Below, one piece after another: positions 23,730 through 32,253 of a stretch of DNA of 32,255 bases. Origin of the DNA: Flavobacteriaceae bacterium (GTDB lineage Bacteria > Bacteroidota > Bacteroidia > Flavobacteriales > Flavobacteriaceae); contig JABDMQ010000371.1 of assembly GCA_013001365.1 (NCBI GenBank), positions 1 to 32,255 on the forward strand, written 5' to 3'. The position numbers were made by a program, and so were the translations under genes. Position 1 is the stretch's first letter; every line of letters starts with the position of its first letter. Below the pieces are notes generated by a model. That model saw only the letters and a program-made list of their open reading frames with translations, was not told the origin of the DNA and made no database searches.

Positions 23730-26068
23730 TATCTTATGATCATTAGCTTCAAAACTTTGTTCTCGAAAGTTTCAAGGTCTGAAAGCATGACGAGATAAAC
23801 TCCAGAGGCAACAACATTGTTTGCAAGGTTTTTACCATTCCAATACGCAGTTCCGCCATCGATCTCAAGATTGAATCCTTTGTATCTAGAATTTGTTCTT
23901 GACTGGGCTTCTGCAACCAAATTGCCTTCGATATCAGTAATCTTGATATTAACATTTTCACTAACATCTTTTATCTTGACTTTTTCATCTACTATATTGA
24001 AGTTCGGCCTTACTGGATTTGGATATGCAAAGGCCTCCGAAAGGCCTTCTTTGGGTGTTGAGCCACCAGATTTAAATGAAACCAAACCTTGGTCTGTTGC
24101 GATATAAACTATACCATTGTCCTCGTCGAGACTTATATCATTGATGCTGTTTGATGGTAATGGTGAATTGTCTTTTGTAAAATGAAAGATAGTTTCTTGG
24201 CCATCTTGTGAAAAATAGAATATGCCTGAGGTGAGAGTACCTATCCATTTATTATTGGAGCCATCTACCTCAATTTCTGTTATGAACTGTTGAAATAAAA
24301 GCTCTTTGGGCACACCATCCTCCAATATTATGATAGATTGGGTTTCAACATTTTCATCATTAAAAAAATTAGAGGTATTAAACAAGACCCTTAGTCCTTT
24401 TTCTGTTCCTATCCAGAGATTGTTCCTATTGTCCACGGCCAATGAGCGTACGTTATTAATAGGTAGTGACCCTTCATCTTCGGTAATGTTCTTGATCAAA
24501 TTTCCATTTTCATTATATCCAATTACTCCGAAACTAAAGCTGCCTACCCATTTATTTCCAAAATTATCGATAACCAATGGCCCGAATCCAAGAGTATCGA
24601 AAGGATCGGGCAATAAATCGCTAAAACTATAGCCTTGCCAGGCACCTGAAGATGGGTTATAGGATTTTAGTGCTCTGTCCACTAATGAAGTTATGCTCCA
24701 TAAAACACCATTTTCGTCAAACTCAGACCCGCTAACACGAACCTGCATGAATCCCGGATTATTGGGCAGAATCAATGACTCAAGACCACTATTGGTCTGG
24801 TCGAATAAAACAGTTGCGGTGTCATTATTTACTTCCAAAATGCCATCAATGAAAGAGCTTATGAACAATTGATCTTGATTATTCGGATTGATCGCTATGC
24901 TATTAAGATTCCTCGCCCCTAATAAACTATCGAATGGTTTATTGATCCATTCCGCATTAACCAAATGGCTTATTCCTCGTCTTCGTACTGGTCCAGGGTT
25001 ATAGGTAAATGTATAATCACCAAAAGTAACCCATAGATTGTCAGGGTAAGCCTCGACTGAAAACGCATTATTCAAGAGTGGTCCATCAGGGTGAATTTCG
25101 TCAAACCCTAATTCATTTTCCAAAGAGGGGCTCAATACTCCAAAATTTTTGGTTCCAATGTAGAAGTTGAGTTCATCATCAACGATTCCTGAAGTGAATT
25201 CTGTATTAAAGTTAGCATTGATTGTTGCTGTACCCAAAACGCTCGCACCACTGTCATACACATTGATTTCGTTGGAGGTTGTCACAATTAGATAATTCCC
25301 AACGGACTTCAGGTCGATAGGAAGGTTTGTGTAAGTGAACAAGCTTGTGAAACTGTCGTTGACTATTTCGTAGAGCATTCTTGTAGACCGGGTGGCAAAT
25401 AGCTTACCATCAACGGCCTCAACACCCAACCAGTAGGAACCATTAATTGTTAGCCATTCGGAGTAATCAATGATATTTGGATTATTAAGCTCAGCCTTCT
25501 GTATTCCTGTAAATGATGAAGAATAAAGAAAATCATTAAAGACAGCCGTTTGCGTAATCACTTTCTGGCCTCCATCAGTACCTATAAAATAAGTGTCACC
25601 AAACTCAAGGCGGGACAAGTCATAGACCGAAATACCAAAATCTGTTGATATATAAACGTACCCCTCGTGCTCATTGAAGTGGTTGATCCTCTTGTTATCT
25701 GGTGGGATGGTTTCTTTTTCTAGAATATCAACGACAGTCAAGACATCCAGGTCCGTATCGAAAACGATCTCAACAAGTCCGTTTTCATAGCCAATGATGA
25801 GCAATCCAAATTCTGAACTGTAATGAATCGTAGATATAATTTCTCCAGAAAGCCCATTAATAGTTGAAATGGTCTCAATTTCTTGTGTAGTCAGGTCATA
25901 GGTGAAAATTGCATTTTCTGCAGCGGCATATATTCTATCATTGCCTTGTGCAATGTCCTTTATATTCAAGTATGAAAAATGCCCTTCCCATAATGCTGAA
26001 AAATCCTGTGCATAATTAACAGCTGTGAATAGTGATAGTAATAAGAATAATAAAGCTTTTTTCAACAT
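23729..26068 (-). CDS. porZ: PorZ-like type IX secretion system protein (two beta-propellers plus sorting domain)
   Basis: 779 residues, close to the 776 of Porphyromonas PorZ. Signal peptide MLKKALLFLLLSLFTAVNYAQ. The mature start DFSALWEGHFSYLNIKDIAQGNDRIYAAAENAIF resembles PorZ. Two propellers built of two-component-regulator-type blades follow, with NNVRSLAVDNRNNLWIGTEKG and SINDISLDEDNGIVYIATDQG. From about 678 comes a type A C-terminal sorting domain (FAYPNPVRPNFN ... VASGVYLVML ... KLMIIR). Known role: surface attachment-complex member that delivers anionic LPS to PorU for cargo modification. It is first in the operon with recO. A generic propeller sensor is the alternative. Confidence 0.88.
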   Translation of the reverse strand: MLKKALLFLLLSLFTAVNYAQDFSALWEGHFSYLNIKDIAQGNDRIYAAAENAIFTYDLTTQEIETISTINGLSGEIISTIHYSSEFGLLIIGYENGLVEIVFDTDLDVLTVVDILEKETIPPDNKRINHFNEHEGYVYISTDFGISVYDLSRLEFGDTYFIGTDGGQKVITQTAVFNDFLYSSSFTGIQKAELNNPNIIDYSEWLTINGSYWLGVEAVDGKLFATRSTRMLYEIVNDSFTSLFTYTNLPIDLKSVGNYLIVTTSNEINVYDSGASVLGTATINANFNTEFTSGIVDDELNFYIGTKNFGVLSPSLENELGFDEIHPDGPLLNNAFSVEAYPDNLWVTFGDYTFTYNPGPVRRRGISHLVNAEWINKPFDSLLGARNLNSIAINPNNQDQLFISSFIDGILEVNNDTATVLFDQTNSGLESLILPNNPGFMQVRVSGSEFDENGVLWSITSLVDRALKSYNPSSGAWQGYSFSDLLPDPFDTLGFGPLVIDNFGNKWVGSFSFGVIGYNENGNLIKNITEDEGSLPINNVRSLAVDNRNNLWIGTEKGLRVLFNTSNFFNDENVETQSIIILEDGVPKELLFQQFITEIEVDGSNNKWIGTLTSGIFYFSQDGQETIFHFTKDNSPLPSNSINDISLDEDNGIVYIATDQGLVSFKSGGSTPKEGLSEAFAYPNPVRPNFNIVDEKVKIKDVSENVNIKITDIEGNLVAEAQSRTNSRYKGFNLEIDGGTAYWNGKNLANNVVASGVYLVMLSDLETFENKVLKLMIIR

Positions 26069-26125
26069 AAATTCATGAAATGGGTAATCTATATAACGAA
26101 ACTAAGTGAATTATAATATATAATG

Positions 26126-26159
26126 AAAAAAAGCCCTTGTATTTATTAAAAATACAAGG
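26126..26159 (-). terminator. Intrinsic terminator of gdhA
   Basis: CCTTGTATTT (26135-26144), a five-base loop, and AAATACAAGG (26150-26159) form a perfect 10-bp stem. On the minus strand a run of seven T follows (26126-26132). It begins about 25 bases after the gdhA stop codon and separates gdhA from the porZ-like operon. Confidence 0.9.
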
Positions 26160-26184
26160 ACCCCTATGTAATTTGTTTATAAGC

Positions 26185-27528
26185 TTAAACCACTCCTTGA
26201 GCAAGCATTGCATCAGCGACCTTAACGAAACCTGCAATATTGGCACCCTTCACGTAATCTACAAAGCCGTCTTCTTGTTTGCCGTACTCTATACATGACT
26301 GATGAATGTCTTCCATAATATCCTTTAAGCGTTCATCTACTTCTTTTCTTGTCCAGCTGATCCTCAATGAATTCTGTGACATTTCCAAGCCAGAAGTAGC
26401 AACACCACCAGCATTAGAAGCCTTGCCTGGGGCAAATAATATCTTCGCTTTGATAAACTCATGAACAGCTTCTGTTGTAGAAGGCATATTGGCACCTTCG
26501 GCAACACACATGCAACCATTTGCTAGCAATTTCTTGGCATCTTCTTCCTTAAGTTCATTTTGTGTAGCACAAGGCAACGCCACGTCACAAGAAACTCCCC
26601 AAGGTGTTCTTCCTGCGTGGAATTCTGCAGATTCATATTTGTCTGCATATTCTGATATACGACCTCTTTTATTGTTCTTCAGATCCATGACAAACTTCAA
26701 CTTATCAGCATCAATCCCATCTTTATCATATATATATCCACCTGAATCTGATAGTGTCAAGATTTTTGCTCCTAATGCTATTGCTTTTTCAGCAGCATAT
26801 TGAGCTACATTGCCCGAACCGGAAATCACCACTGATTTACCATCAAAGCTCTCGCCCTTTGTCTTAAGCATGCTTTGTGCAAAATAAACCGTGCCATACC
26901 CAGTAGCCTCAGGCCTGATCTTAGAACCTCCCCATGAGAGACCTTTTCCAGTAAGGACTCCCGTAAACTCGTTACGAATCTTCTTGTACATGCCAAATAG
27001 AAAGCCAATTTCACGTGCTCCAACACCAATATCTCCAGCAGGTACATCGGTGTTTGGACCAACATGTCGGTTCAATTCGAGCATAAATGCATGACAGAAG
27101 CGCATTACTTCGTCATCGGATTTACCCTTTGGGTCAAAATCCGACCCGCCTTTTCCTCCGCCCATCGGCAGTGTAGTCAATGAGTTCTTGAAAACTTGTT
27201 CAAATGCCAAGAATTTAAGGATACTTGCATTTACCGTCGGATGGAATCTTAACCCACCTTTGTAGGGTCCAATAGCAGAGTTCATTTGAATACGGTACCC
27301 TCGATTTACATGTATTTCTCCTGTATCATCTACCCATGCCACTCGAAAAGAAATAAGTCGCTCTGGTTCAACCATTCGCAGAAGAATGTTCTTGCCACTA
27401 TAAATCTCTTGCTCCGCGATATAAGGAATCACTGTTTCGGCAACTTCTTGCACTGCTTGTATGAATTCTGGCTCATGCCCATTCCGGGTCTTTACCTCTT
27501 CCATGAACGCGTCGATTTTTGCTTTCAT
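26185..27528 (-). CDS. gdhA: Glutamate dehydrogenase, NADP-type
   Basis: 447 residues, the size of hexameric NADP-dependent enzymes. It interconverts 2-oxoglutarate plus ammonium and glutamate. Seen: GPYKGGLRFHP (88-97), catalytic K126 in LPMGGGKGGSDFDPKGKSD, PAGDIGVGAREIGF, and the Rossmann motif VVISGSGNVAQYAAE with the following LSDSGGYIYD, whose Ser/Asp pattern goes with NADP-type hexameric enzymes. It is monocistronic, with a -7 box at 27575-27582 and a strong terminator. Confidence 0.97.
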   Translation of the reverse strand: MKAKIDAFMEEVKTRNGHEPEFIQAVQEVAETVIPYIAEQEIYSGKNILLRMVEPERLISFRVAWVDDTGEIHVNRGYRIQMNSAIGPYKGGLRFHPTVNASILKFLAFEQVFKNSLTTLPMGGGKGGSDFDPKGKSDDEVMRFCHAFMLELNRHVGPNTDVPAGDIGVGAREIGFLFGMYKKIRNEFTGVLTGKGLSWGGSKIRPEATGYGTVYFAQSMLKTKGESFDGKSVVISGSGNVAQYAAEKAIALGAKILTLSDSGGYIYDKDGIDADKLKFVMDLKNNKRGRISEYADKYESAEFHAGRTPWGVSCDVALPCATQNELKEEDAKKLLANGCMCVAEGANMPSTTEAVHEFIKAKILFAPGKASNAGGVATSGLEMSQNSLRISWTRKEVDERLKDIMEDIHQSCIEYGKQEDGFVDYVKGANIAGFVKVADAMLAQGVV

Positions 27529-27574
27529 TCAATAAGTTTTAAGGATTTAATAATTTGATAGCTAATTAATAGGG

Positions 27575-27582
27575 CAAATATA
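27575..27582 (-). promoter_or_regulatory. -7 box of gdhA
   Basis: TATATTTG on the minus strand fully matches TAnnTTTG and gives a leader of about 40 nt. No TTG lies at 17-22-nt spacing, so an activator may be needed, or the -33 contact is unimportant here. Confidence 0.55.
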
Positions 27583-27695
27583 AACTATCCTAAAAAATTC
27601 TAGATTATTTTTTTCAATTTCATGATCCAGATTGAGCAGGACGATTTTCAGGAAATTGTCTAAAAAATTATTTATGTGCATTTTATCGTAATTAT

Positions 27696-27725
27696 TTGTT
27701 AGTTCATCGAGTTTTTTTATATTTG
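27696..27725 (+). promoter_or_regulatory. Promoter of the secreted protein gene at 27761, TTG-N19-TATATTTG
   Basis: TTG (27696-27698), exactly 19 bases, then TATATTTG (27718-27725): a complete match to the Bacteroidetes promoter pattern. Predicted leader is about 30 nt. Confidence 0.82.
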
Positions 27726-27760
27726 TTCTCGTTAAACCCTCAATATTATTGTAACCTACT

Positions 27761-28546
27761 ATGTTCAAGCTAAAACAGTTACTTGTTTTATTCTGCTTTT
27801 TTTACAGCATAAATAGTATATACTCTCAATTCGGATTTTCTCACGAAGTTGGTGTCATTACTGGTCCTGTTGCTTTTCAATCTGATTTCGGTGAACGAAA
27901 GAATTGGGATACCAATAAAGGAAATACTGGTATTGGCGTTGGAATTATACATTATTTAAATTTCTCCTATCGTGCAGATTGTAACTGTTATACAACAGAT
28001 ACTTACTTCAACGATCATTTCAAGTTAAGGAATGAAGTCTCTTGGAATATGACCAAATTAAATCACTTTGGGCCCGAGGCTGAGAAGGCTTCTGAAAATT
28101 CGGCACGTTTGAGAGCACATTCAGGGGAAACCAATAATCTGAATATAGGAACTCAATTAGAGTGGTTTCCAATGAGTATTCGTGACTTCGCTGCAGGCGC
28201 CTATAAAATCGCCCCATATGGAAGCATTGGAGGGCAATTTACTTATTATAGTCCTAAAGCCATGACAACATATGGTGATGGGGACATATTGAATGAAGAT
28301 AATATATTCTACGAATTCCATGATGGAGCCATAAATACAGAGTCAGGAACCACTTGGTCTGTTGTAGCAAGTGTCGGTGCTAGATATAAGCTAACAATTC
28401 TTTCAGATCTATTAGTAGACCTTAGATGGCAATATTACTTCACGAATTGGACAGATGGCTTGAATCATCAAGAAACAAACATACAAGATAAAGCTAACGA
28501 TTGGCTAGTATGGCTTAACGTTGGATATGTGTATTATCTTGATTAG
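27761..28546 (+). CDS. Exported flavobacterial protein of unknown function (THC0290_0291-like)
   Basis: 261 residues. Signal peptide MFKLKQLLVLFCFFYSINSIYSQ, then FGFSHEVGVITGPVAFQSDFG, a stretch I associate with a flavobacterial family labelled THC0290_0291. The rest alternates short hydrophobic strands and Gly/Asn/Tyr-rich turns and ends in WLNVGYVYYLD, as in small outer-membrane beta-barrels with an aromatic near the C-terminus. A Cys pair (DCNC) lies near residue 71. Function unknown. It has its own consensus promoter and shares a bidirectional terminator with the next gene on the opposite strand. Confidence 0.85.
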   Translation: MFKLKQLLVLFCFFYSINSIYSQFGFSHEVGVITGPVAFQSDFGERKNWDTNKGNTGIGVGIIHYLNFSYRADCNCYTTDTYFNDHFKLRNEVSWNMTKLNHFGPEAEKASENSARLRAHSGETNNLNIGTQLEWFPMSIRDFAAGAYKIAPYGSIGGQFTYYSPKAMTTYGDGDILNEDNIFYEFHDGAINTESGTTWSVVASVGARYKLTILSDLLVDLRWQYYFTNWTDGLNHQETNIQDKANDWLVWLNVGYVYYLD

Positions 28547-28613
28547 TATTTGCCTCACACATTCGATTATTTGAATTAGCCCATTTACAAATATAGATTC
28601 TGCTGAAGCATTT

Positions 28614-28642
28614 AAAAAGGAGTTACGATAGTAACTCCTTTT
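28614..28642. terminator. Bidirectional terminator between 27761 gene and the PLP enzyme gene
   Basis: AAAAGGAGTTAC (28615-28626), loop GATA, GTAACTCCTTTT (28631-28642): a perfect 12-bp stem with T-runs on both strands, between two convergent genes. It starts 5 bases before the stop codon side of the minus-strand gene. Confidence 0.9.
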
Positions 28643-28647
28643 ACATT

Positions 28648-29787
28648 TTAACCGATGGCCTGTTTTAGGTCTGCAATTAGATCGTCTTTGTCTTCAATGC
28701 CTACGCTTAGCCTTATTAAAGAGTCTACAACACCCGATTTTTCGCGTTCTTCTTTAGGTATGCTTGCATGGGTCATGCTCGCGGGATGACCAGAAAGTGA
28801 TTCTACGCCACCTAAAGATTCTGCCAATGTGAATACCTTCATCTTTTCGACGATTTTAATTGCTTTTTCATAATCACCTCCTGATGGTATAAATGATATC
28901 ATGCCACCAAAATCCGTCATTTGCTCTTTTGCTATGTCGTGATTAGGATGGTCCTCAAAACCAGGCCAGTATACTTTTTCAATATTTGGATGCGAAACAA
29001 GGAATTCCGCAACGGCACGACCATTTTCACAATGGCGTTGCATGCGCACATGAAGTGTCTTGATTCCTCTTAGAACAAGAAAACTGTCCTGAGGTCCACA
29101 AACTGCACCACTGGCATTTTGGATAAAATACAATCGGTCTGCTAAATCCTTGTCCTTTACAATTAAAGCACCCATGACCACATCGCTATGCCCACCCAGA
29201 TATTTGGTTGCAGAGTGCATTACGATATCTGCTCCAAGATCAAGAGGAACTTGTAAATAAGGAGTGGCAAAGGTGTTGTCAACTGCAAGTAGGACATCAT
29301 GTTTCTTGGCTATATTACTTACTGCTTTAATATCTATGATGTTCATCATGGGATTGGTTGGTGTTTCAACCCAGATGAGTTTTGTATTGTCGTTTATATA
29401 AGACTCAATATTACTGGCATTCTGCATTCCAATGAAATGAAACTTAAGTCCAAATCCTTCAAAGATCTTTGTAAAAAGACGATAAGATCCTCCATAAAGA
29501 TCATTGGTGGAAATTACCTCATCCCCAGGCTTAAGTAATTTAATTACCGCGTCAATGGCAGCCAGACCAGAACCAAAGGCTAATCCATAGTTGCCGTTTT
29601 CTATACTCGCAAAAGCATTTTCTAGAGCGTTTCGAGTTGGGTTATGAGTTCTTGAATATTCATACCCCTTATGACCACCTGGAGTACTCTGAGCATAGGT
29701 TGATGTTTGATAGATCGGTGGCATGACAGCGCCATAGGCAGGGTCATGTTCCTGTCCTCCGTGAATGGTTTTTGTATTGAATTTCAT
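28648..29787 (-). CDS. Cystathionine gamma-synthase/gamma-lyase family PLP enzyme
   Basis: 379 residues of the Cys/Met metabolism PLP family. Seen: PIYQTSTYAQ (24-33), GYEYSRTHNPTRNALE (41-56), FGSGLAAIDAV, VETPTNPMMNI, VDNTFATPYLQ and the PLP-binding K195 in HSATKYLGGHSDVVMG. Known members make cystathionine from an activated homoserine and cysteine (MetB) or split it (gamma-lyase); the sequence alone does not separate the two, and no other methionine gene is in the window to help. Own consensus promoter (29807-29836) and terminator, so it is a single-gene unit. Confidence 0.93.
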   Translation of the reverse strand: MKFNTKTIHGGQEHDPAYGAVMPPIYQTSTYAQSTPGGHKGYEYSRTHNPTRNALENAFASIENGNYGLAFGSGLAAIDAVIKLLKPGDEVISTNDLYGGSYRLFTKIFEGFGLKFHFIGMQNASNIESYINDNTKLIWVETPTNPMMNIIDIKAVSNIAKKHDVLLAVDNTFATPYLQVPLDLGADIVMHSATKYLGGHSDVVMGALIVKDKDLADRLYFIQNASGAVCGPQDSFLVLRGIKTLHVRMQRHCENGRAVAEFLVSHPNIEKVYWPGFEDHPNHDIAKEQMTDFGGMISFIPSGGDYEKAIKIVEKMKVFTLAESLGGVESLSGHPASMTHASIPKEEREKSGVVDSLIRLSVGIEDKDDLIADLKQAIG

Positions 29788-29806
29788 TTAGTGAAGTTAT
29801 TTACAA

Positions 29807-29836
29807 CAAAAGTAATTTTTAATTCGTTGTATTCAA
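29807..29836 (-). promoter_or_regulatory. Promoter of the PLP enzyme gene, TTG-N19-TACTTTTG
   Basis: On the minus strand, TTG (29834-29836), exactly 19 bases, then TACTTTTG (29807-29814). The -7 box is identical to that of ompA. Leader about 15 nt. Confidence 0.85.
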
Positions 29837-29854
29837 ATCAATGAGATATCTTTA
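29827..29854 (+). promoter_or_regulatory. Possible promoter of the lipoprotein gene, TTG-N17-TATCTTTA
   Basis: TTG (29827-29829), 17 bases, then TATCTTTA (29847-29854), one base off TAnnTTTG, about 27 bases before the ATG. It overlaps the -33 part of the divergent promoter, so the two could compete. Confidence 0.45.
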
Positions 29855-29881
29855 GTATATGTTTAATCTTGATCATTCGTT

Positions 29882-30595
29882 ATGAGAATAAGGCTTTTTA
29901 CAATTCTTGTGTTGATTTTAGTAGTGGCTTGCGAAGAAGAGACATACTTGACTTTCTCCGAATCAAACTTCACTTCTGAAGAACACGCTATTGTAGAAGT
30001 GAATATGCCGCTATGCGATGGTAATTCTGAAGTGGCCAGTAAAATTAACGCTTCCATAAATTCTCATGTGGCTAATAGCCTTAATCCATTGGAAAAAGAT
30101 CCTGGGTCTAATTCCATTGAAGAAATGACCAAGCTTTTTGATAAAGAATTCATTGCTTTTTCTAATGATGTATCGGATGTGTCCCAGCCTTGGGAAGCTT
30201 TCGTTGATGGTGAATTGATATATCAGTCACCTGAAGTAATAAGCATTGCATTCAATGCCTATAAAAATACGGGAGGTGCACATGGAAATAGTGTAATCTC
30301 GTTCTTGAATTTCAATCCCAATGATGGTGAGGTATATAATTTAGAAGATGTTGTGAACGATCTCAAAGGTTTTACGGATCTTGCTAGGACGTATTTTCTT
30401 GAGGAGATAAAATCAACTACTGAATCAAGTGAAATAACGATTTCATCAGTTATCTCTTTACCAGAGGCCATAGGTGTGAGTGACGATGGTGTCATTTTGG
30501 TTTATAACTCATTCGAATTGACTGATTATTCTATCCCCTTACTTGAATTCACCATTCCTTTTGAAGAAGCCAGCAAATTCCTTAAGGTAGATTAA
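29882..30595 (+). CDS. Lipoprotein with DUF3298/RsiV-like domain
   Basis: 237 residues. The N-terminus MRIRLFTILVLILVVAC is a lipoprotein signal with lipobox LVVAC (acylated Cys17), followed by EEE. The body resembles the DUF4163/DUF3298 pair seen in RsiV-type proteins: NMPLCDGNSEVASKINASIN, FNAYKNTGGAHGNSVISFLNFN (the conserved Gly-Gly-Ala-His segment) and a C-terminal FTIPFEEASKFL. RsiV of Bacillus senses lysozyme, but most members have no assigned role and no sigma-factor gene is adjacent, so none is assigned here. The stop codon overlaps that of the convergent antiporter gene. Confidence 0.85.
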   Translation: MRIRLFTILVLILVVACEEETYLTFSESNFTSEEHAIVEVNMPLCDGNSEVASKINASINSHVANSLNPLEKDPGSNSIEEMTKLFDKEFIAFSNDVSDVSQPWEAFVDGELIYQSPEVISIAFNAYKNTGGAHGNSVISFLNFNPNDGEVYNLEDVVNDLKGFTDLARTYFLEEIKSTTESSEITISSVISLPEAIGVSDDGVILVYNSFELTDYSIPLLEFTIPFEEASKFLKVD

Positions 30596-31839
30596 TCTTC
30601 GTTCTCAGCCAAGCGCTTGATCAATGGCCCAACCGTTAGCCCTTGGCCAATAATGGAGAATGCCACAATAACATAGGTGATCACCAGAAATAATTCTTTA
30701 TGCATTTCGGAGGTAAGACTTAACGCCAAAGCAATTGAGATGCCACCACGAAGACCTCCCCAAGTCATGATCAGATTTGTATTTGGCACAAATTCCAATC
30801 TCTCCTGGAAGAACTTGATAGGCAACCATAAAGATATGTATCGGCACAAAAGGACAATTGGGATGGCAATAATTCCTGCTAGGATGTATTGTCCATCAAA
30901 GGTCAATATCAGGATTTCCATTCCAATCAAAACGAAAAGAAGTGTATTTAAAAGAACATCCACTAATTCCCAGAACTTATCGACATAGGTTTCGGTTATT
31001 TCACTCATTGCAGTATTCCTAATGGTATCGTTACCGACCATCAAACCACAGGCTACCATGGCAAGTGGCGCCGATAGATGTAATTGTTGTGCCAGTAAGG
31101 TGCCGCCCATAACTGCTGCAATAGTGATAATGACCTCAACATCATAATCGTCTATTGACTTCATCATCCTATAAGTAATCCATCCCAACAATAATCCGAG
31201 AGCGATTCCGCCGATGACTTCCTGTCCAAAGAGCCTTAAGACATCTAAAGGTTCGGGACTAACTCCTCGCGCATTTGCTATAGAGAAAATGGTCAAGAAT
31301 ATCACGACACCTACACCATCATTGAACAAGGACTCACCTACGATCTTTGTTTCCAGTTTTTTTGGAGCTCCTGCCTGTTTCAATATGCCTAATACTGCAA
31401 TGGGATCGGTTGGCGAGATCAATGCTCCAAATAACAAGCAATAAATGAAATCGACATTCAATCCTACTAATTGAATGACATAATACATAATGATCCCCAC
31501 TAAGAAAGTAGATACCAGGACTCCTAATGTTGCAAAGACCAAAACGGGACCTCTTTGGATCTTGAGTTGCTCGAAATTTGTATGGAGAGCACCTGCAAAA
31601 AGGAGGAAGGATAACATGATATCTAACAAGACTGTCCTGAAATCAATTTGCGAAATGAGTTCTCTTTCACGTAAAAGTAGCGTGTCGTCAAAATAGCTCA
31701 AGGCAAGGATGACCAAGGTAAACAGGATGGTAATGACCATCAATCCTATAGTGATCGGCAGTTTCAGGAAGCGCACATTTATGTATCCGAATACTGCTGA
31801 AAGTACTATTAAGATAGTAGCGATAGAATAGTAATCCAT
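30592..31839 (-). CDS. Na+/H+ antiporter, CPA1 (NhaP-type) family
   Basis: 415 residues from the ATG at 31839. An in-frame TTG at 31854 would add five residues, but the ATG gives MDYYSIATILIVLSAVFGYINVRFLKLP, a normal first membrane helix, so it is preferred. About 12 hydrophobic segments fill the protein. Family marks: GALISPTDPIAVLGIL and GESLFNDGVGVVIFL with the Asn-Asp ion-binding pair, and MTWGGLRGGISIALALSL near the end. It exchanges Na+ (or K+) for H+ across the inner membrane for pH and salt balance, in keeping with a marine lifestyle. The long C-terminal cytoplasmic domain of some relatives is absent. Divergent from the arsC/spx-like gene, 60 bases apart. Confidence 0.94.
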   Translation of the reverse strand: MDYYSIATILIVLSAVFGYINVRFLKLPITIGLMVITILFTLVILALSYFDDTLLLRERELISQIDFRTVLLDIMLSFLLFAGALHTNFEQLKIQRGPVLVFATLGVLVSTFLVGIIMYYVIQLVGLNVDFIYCLLFGALISPTDPIAVLGILKQAGAPKKLETKIVGESLFNDGVGVVIFLTIFSIANARGVSPEPLDVLRLFGQEVIGGIALGLLLGWITYRMMKSIDDYDVEVIITIAAVMGGTLLAQQLHLSAPLAMVACGLMVGNDTIRNTAMSEITETYVDKFWELVDVLLNTLLFVLIGMEILILTFDGQYILAGIIAIPIVLLCRYISLWLPIKFFQERLEFVPNTNLIMTWGGLRGGISIALALSLTSEMHKELFLVITYVIVAFSIIGQGLTVGPLIKRLAENED

Positions 31840-31899
31840 ATTGAAGAATTTCAAGGTAAATGTAATTATTTTTAATATGAAATAACCTTACTTTGCGAC

Positions 31900-32253
31900 A
31901 TGAAGAAGATATATTACCTAAAGACCTGCAATACATGCCTTCGTATTTTAAAAGAACTTCAAGTTGGGGATGAGTTCGAACTTCAAGACATCAAGACACA
32001 GCCAATGACTGTCAAACAAGTTGAGGAAATGAAAGATTTGGCAGGAAGCTATGAAGCTCTTTTTAGCAGAAGAGCGAAGCTATATAAGGAAAGGGACCTG
32101 AAGAACGAGAATCTTACTGAAGCGGATTATAAAAGCTTCATCTTGGAACACTATACATTTTTAAGTCGACCTGTCATTCTTGTAAATAATGCGATTTTCA
32201 TTGGCAATAGCAAGAAAACTATTGAAGCAGCAAAAAAGGCCCTGAATGAATAG
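31900..32253 (+). CDS. ArsC/Spx-family thioredoxin-fold protein
   Basis: 117 residues, complete, ending just before the window edge. Thioredoxin-like fold with C10 and C13 in YYLKTCNTCLRIL (CxxC as in Spx-type members, where classical arsenate reductases keep only the first Cys), and the RPVILVNNAIFIGNS segment typical of the ArsC family. The ArsC Arg triad is not clearly kept, apart from that Arg. So arsenate reduction is doubtful, and a redox or regulatory role is equally possible. Upstream, TACTTTG (31889-31895) is a shortened -7 box only four bases from the ATG, hinting at a leaderless mRNA. Confidence 0.9.
   Translation: MKKIYYLKTCNTCLRILKELQVGDEFELQDIKTQPMTVKQVEEMKDLAGSYEALFSRRAKLYKERDLKNENLTEADYKSFILEHYTFLSRPVILVNNAIFIGNSKKTIEAAKKALNE

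Noticed and set aside
27562..27768. 68-codon minus-strand frame in the gap before gdhA
   Set aside because: It covers both the gdhA -7 box and the promoter of the gene at 27761, has no recognisable domain, and its composition is that of AT-rich intergenic DNA.
31840..31854. TTG start extending the antiporter by five residues
   Set aside because: The ATG at 31839 gives a normal first membrane helix, so the TTG is unlikely to be used.
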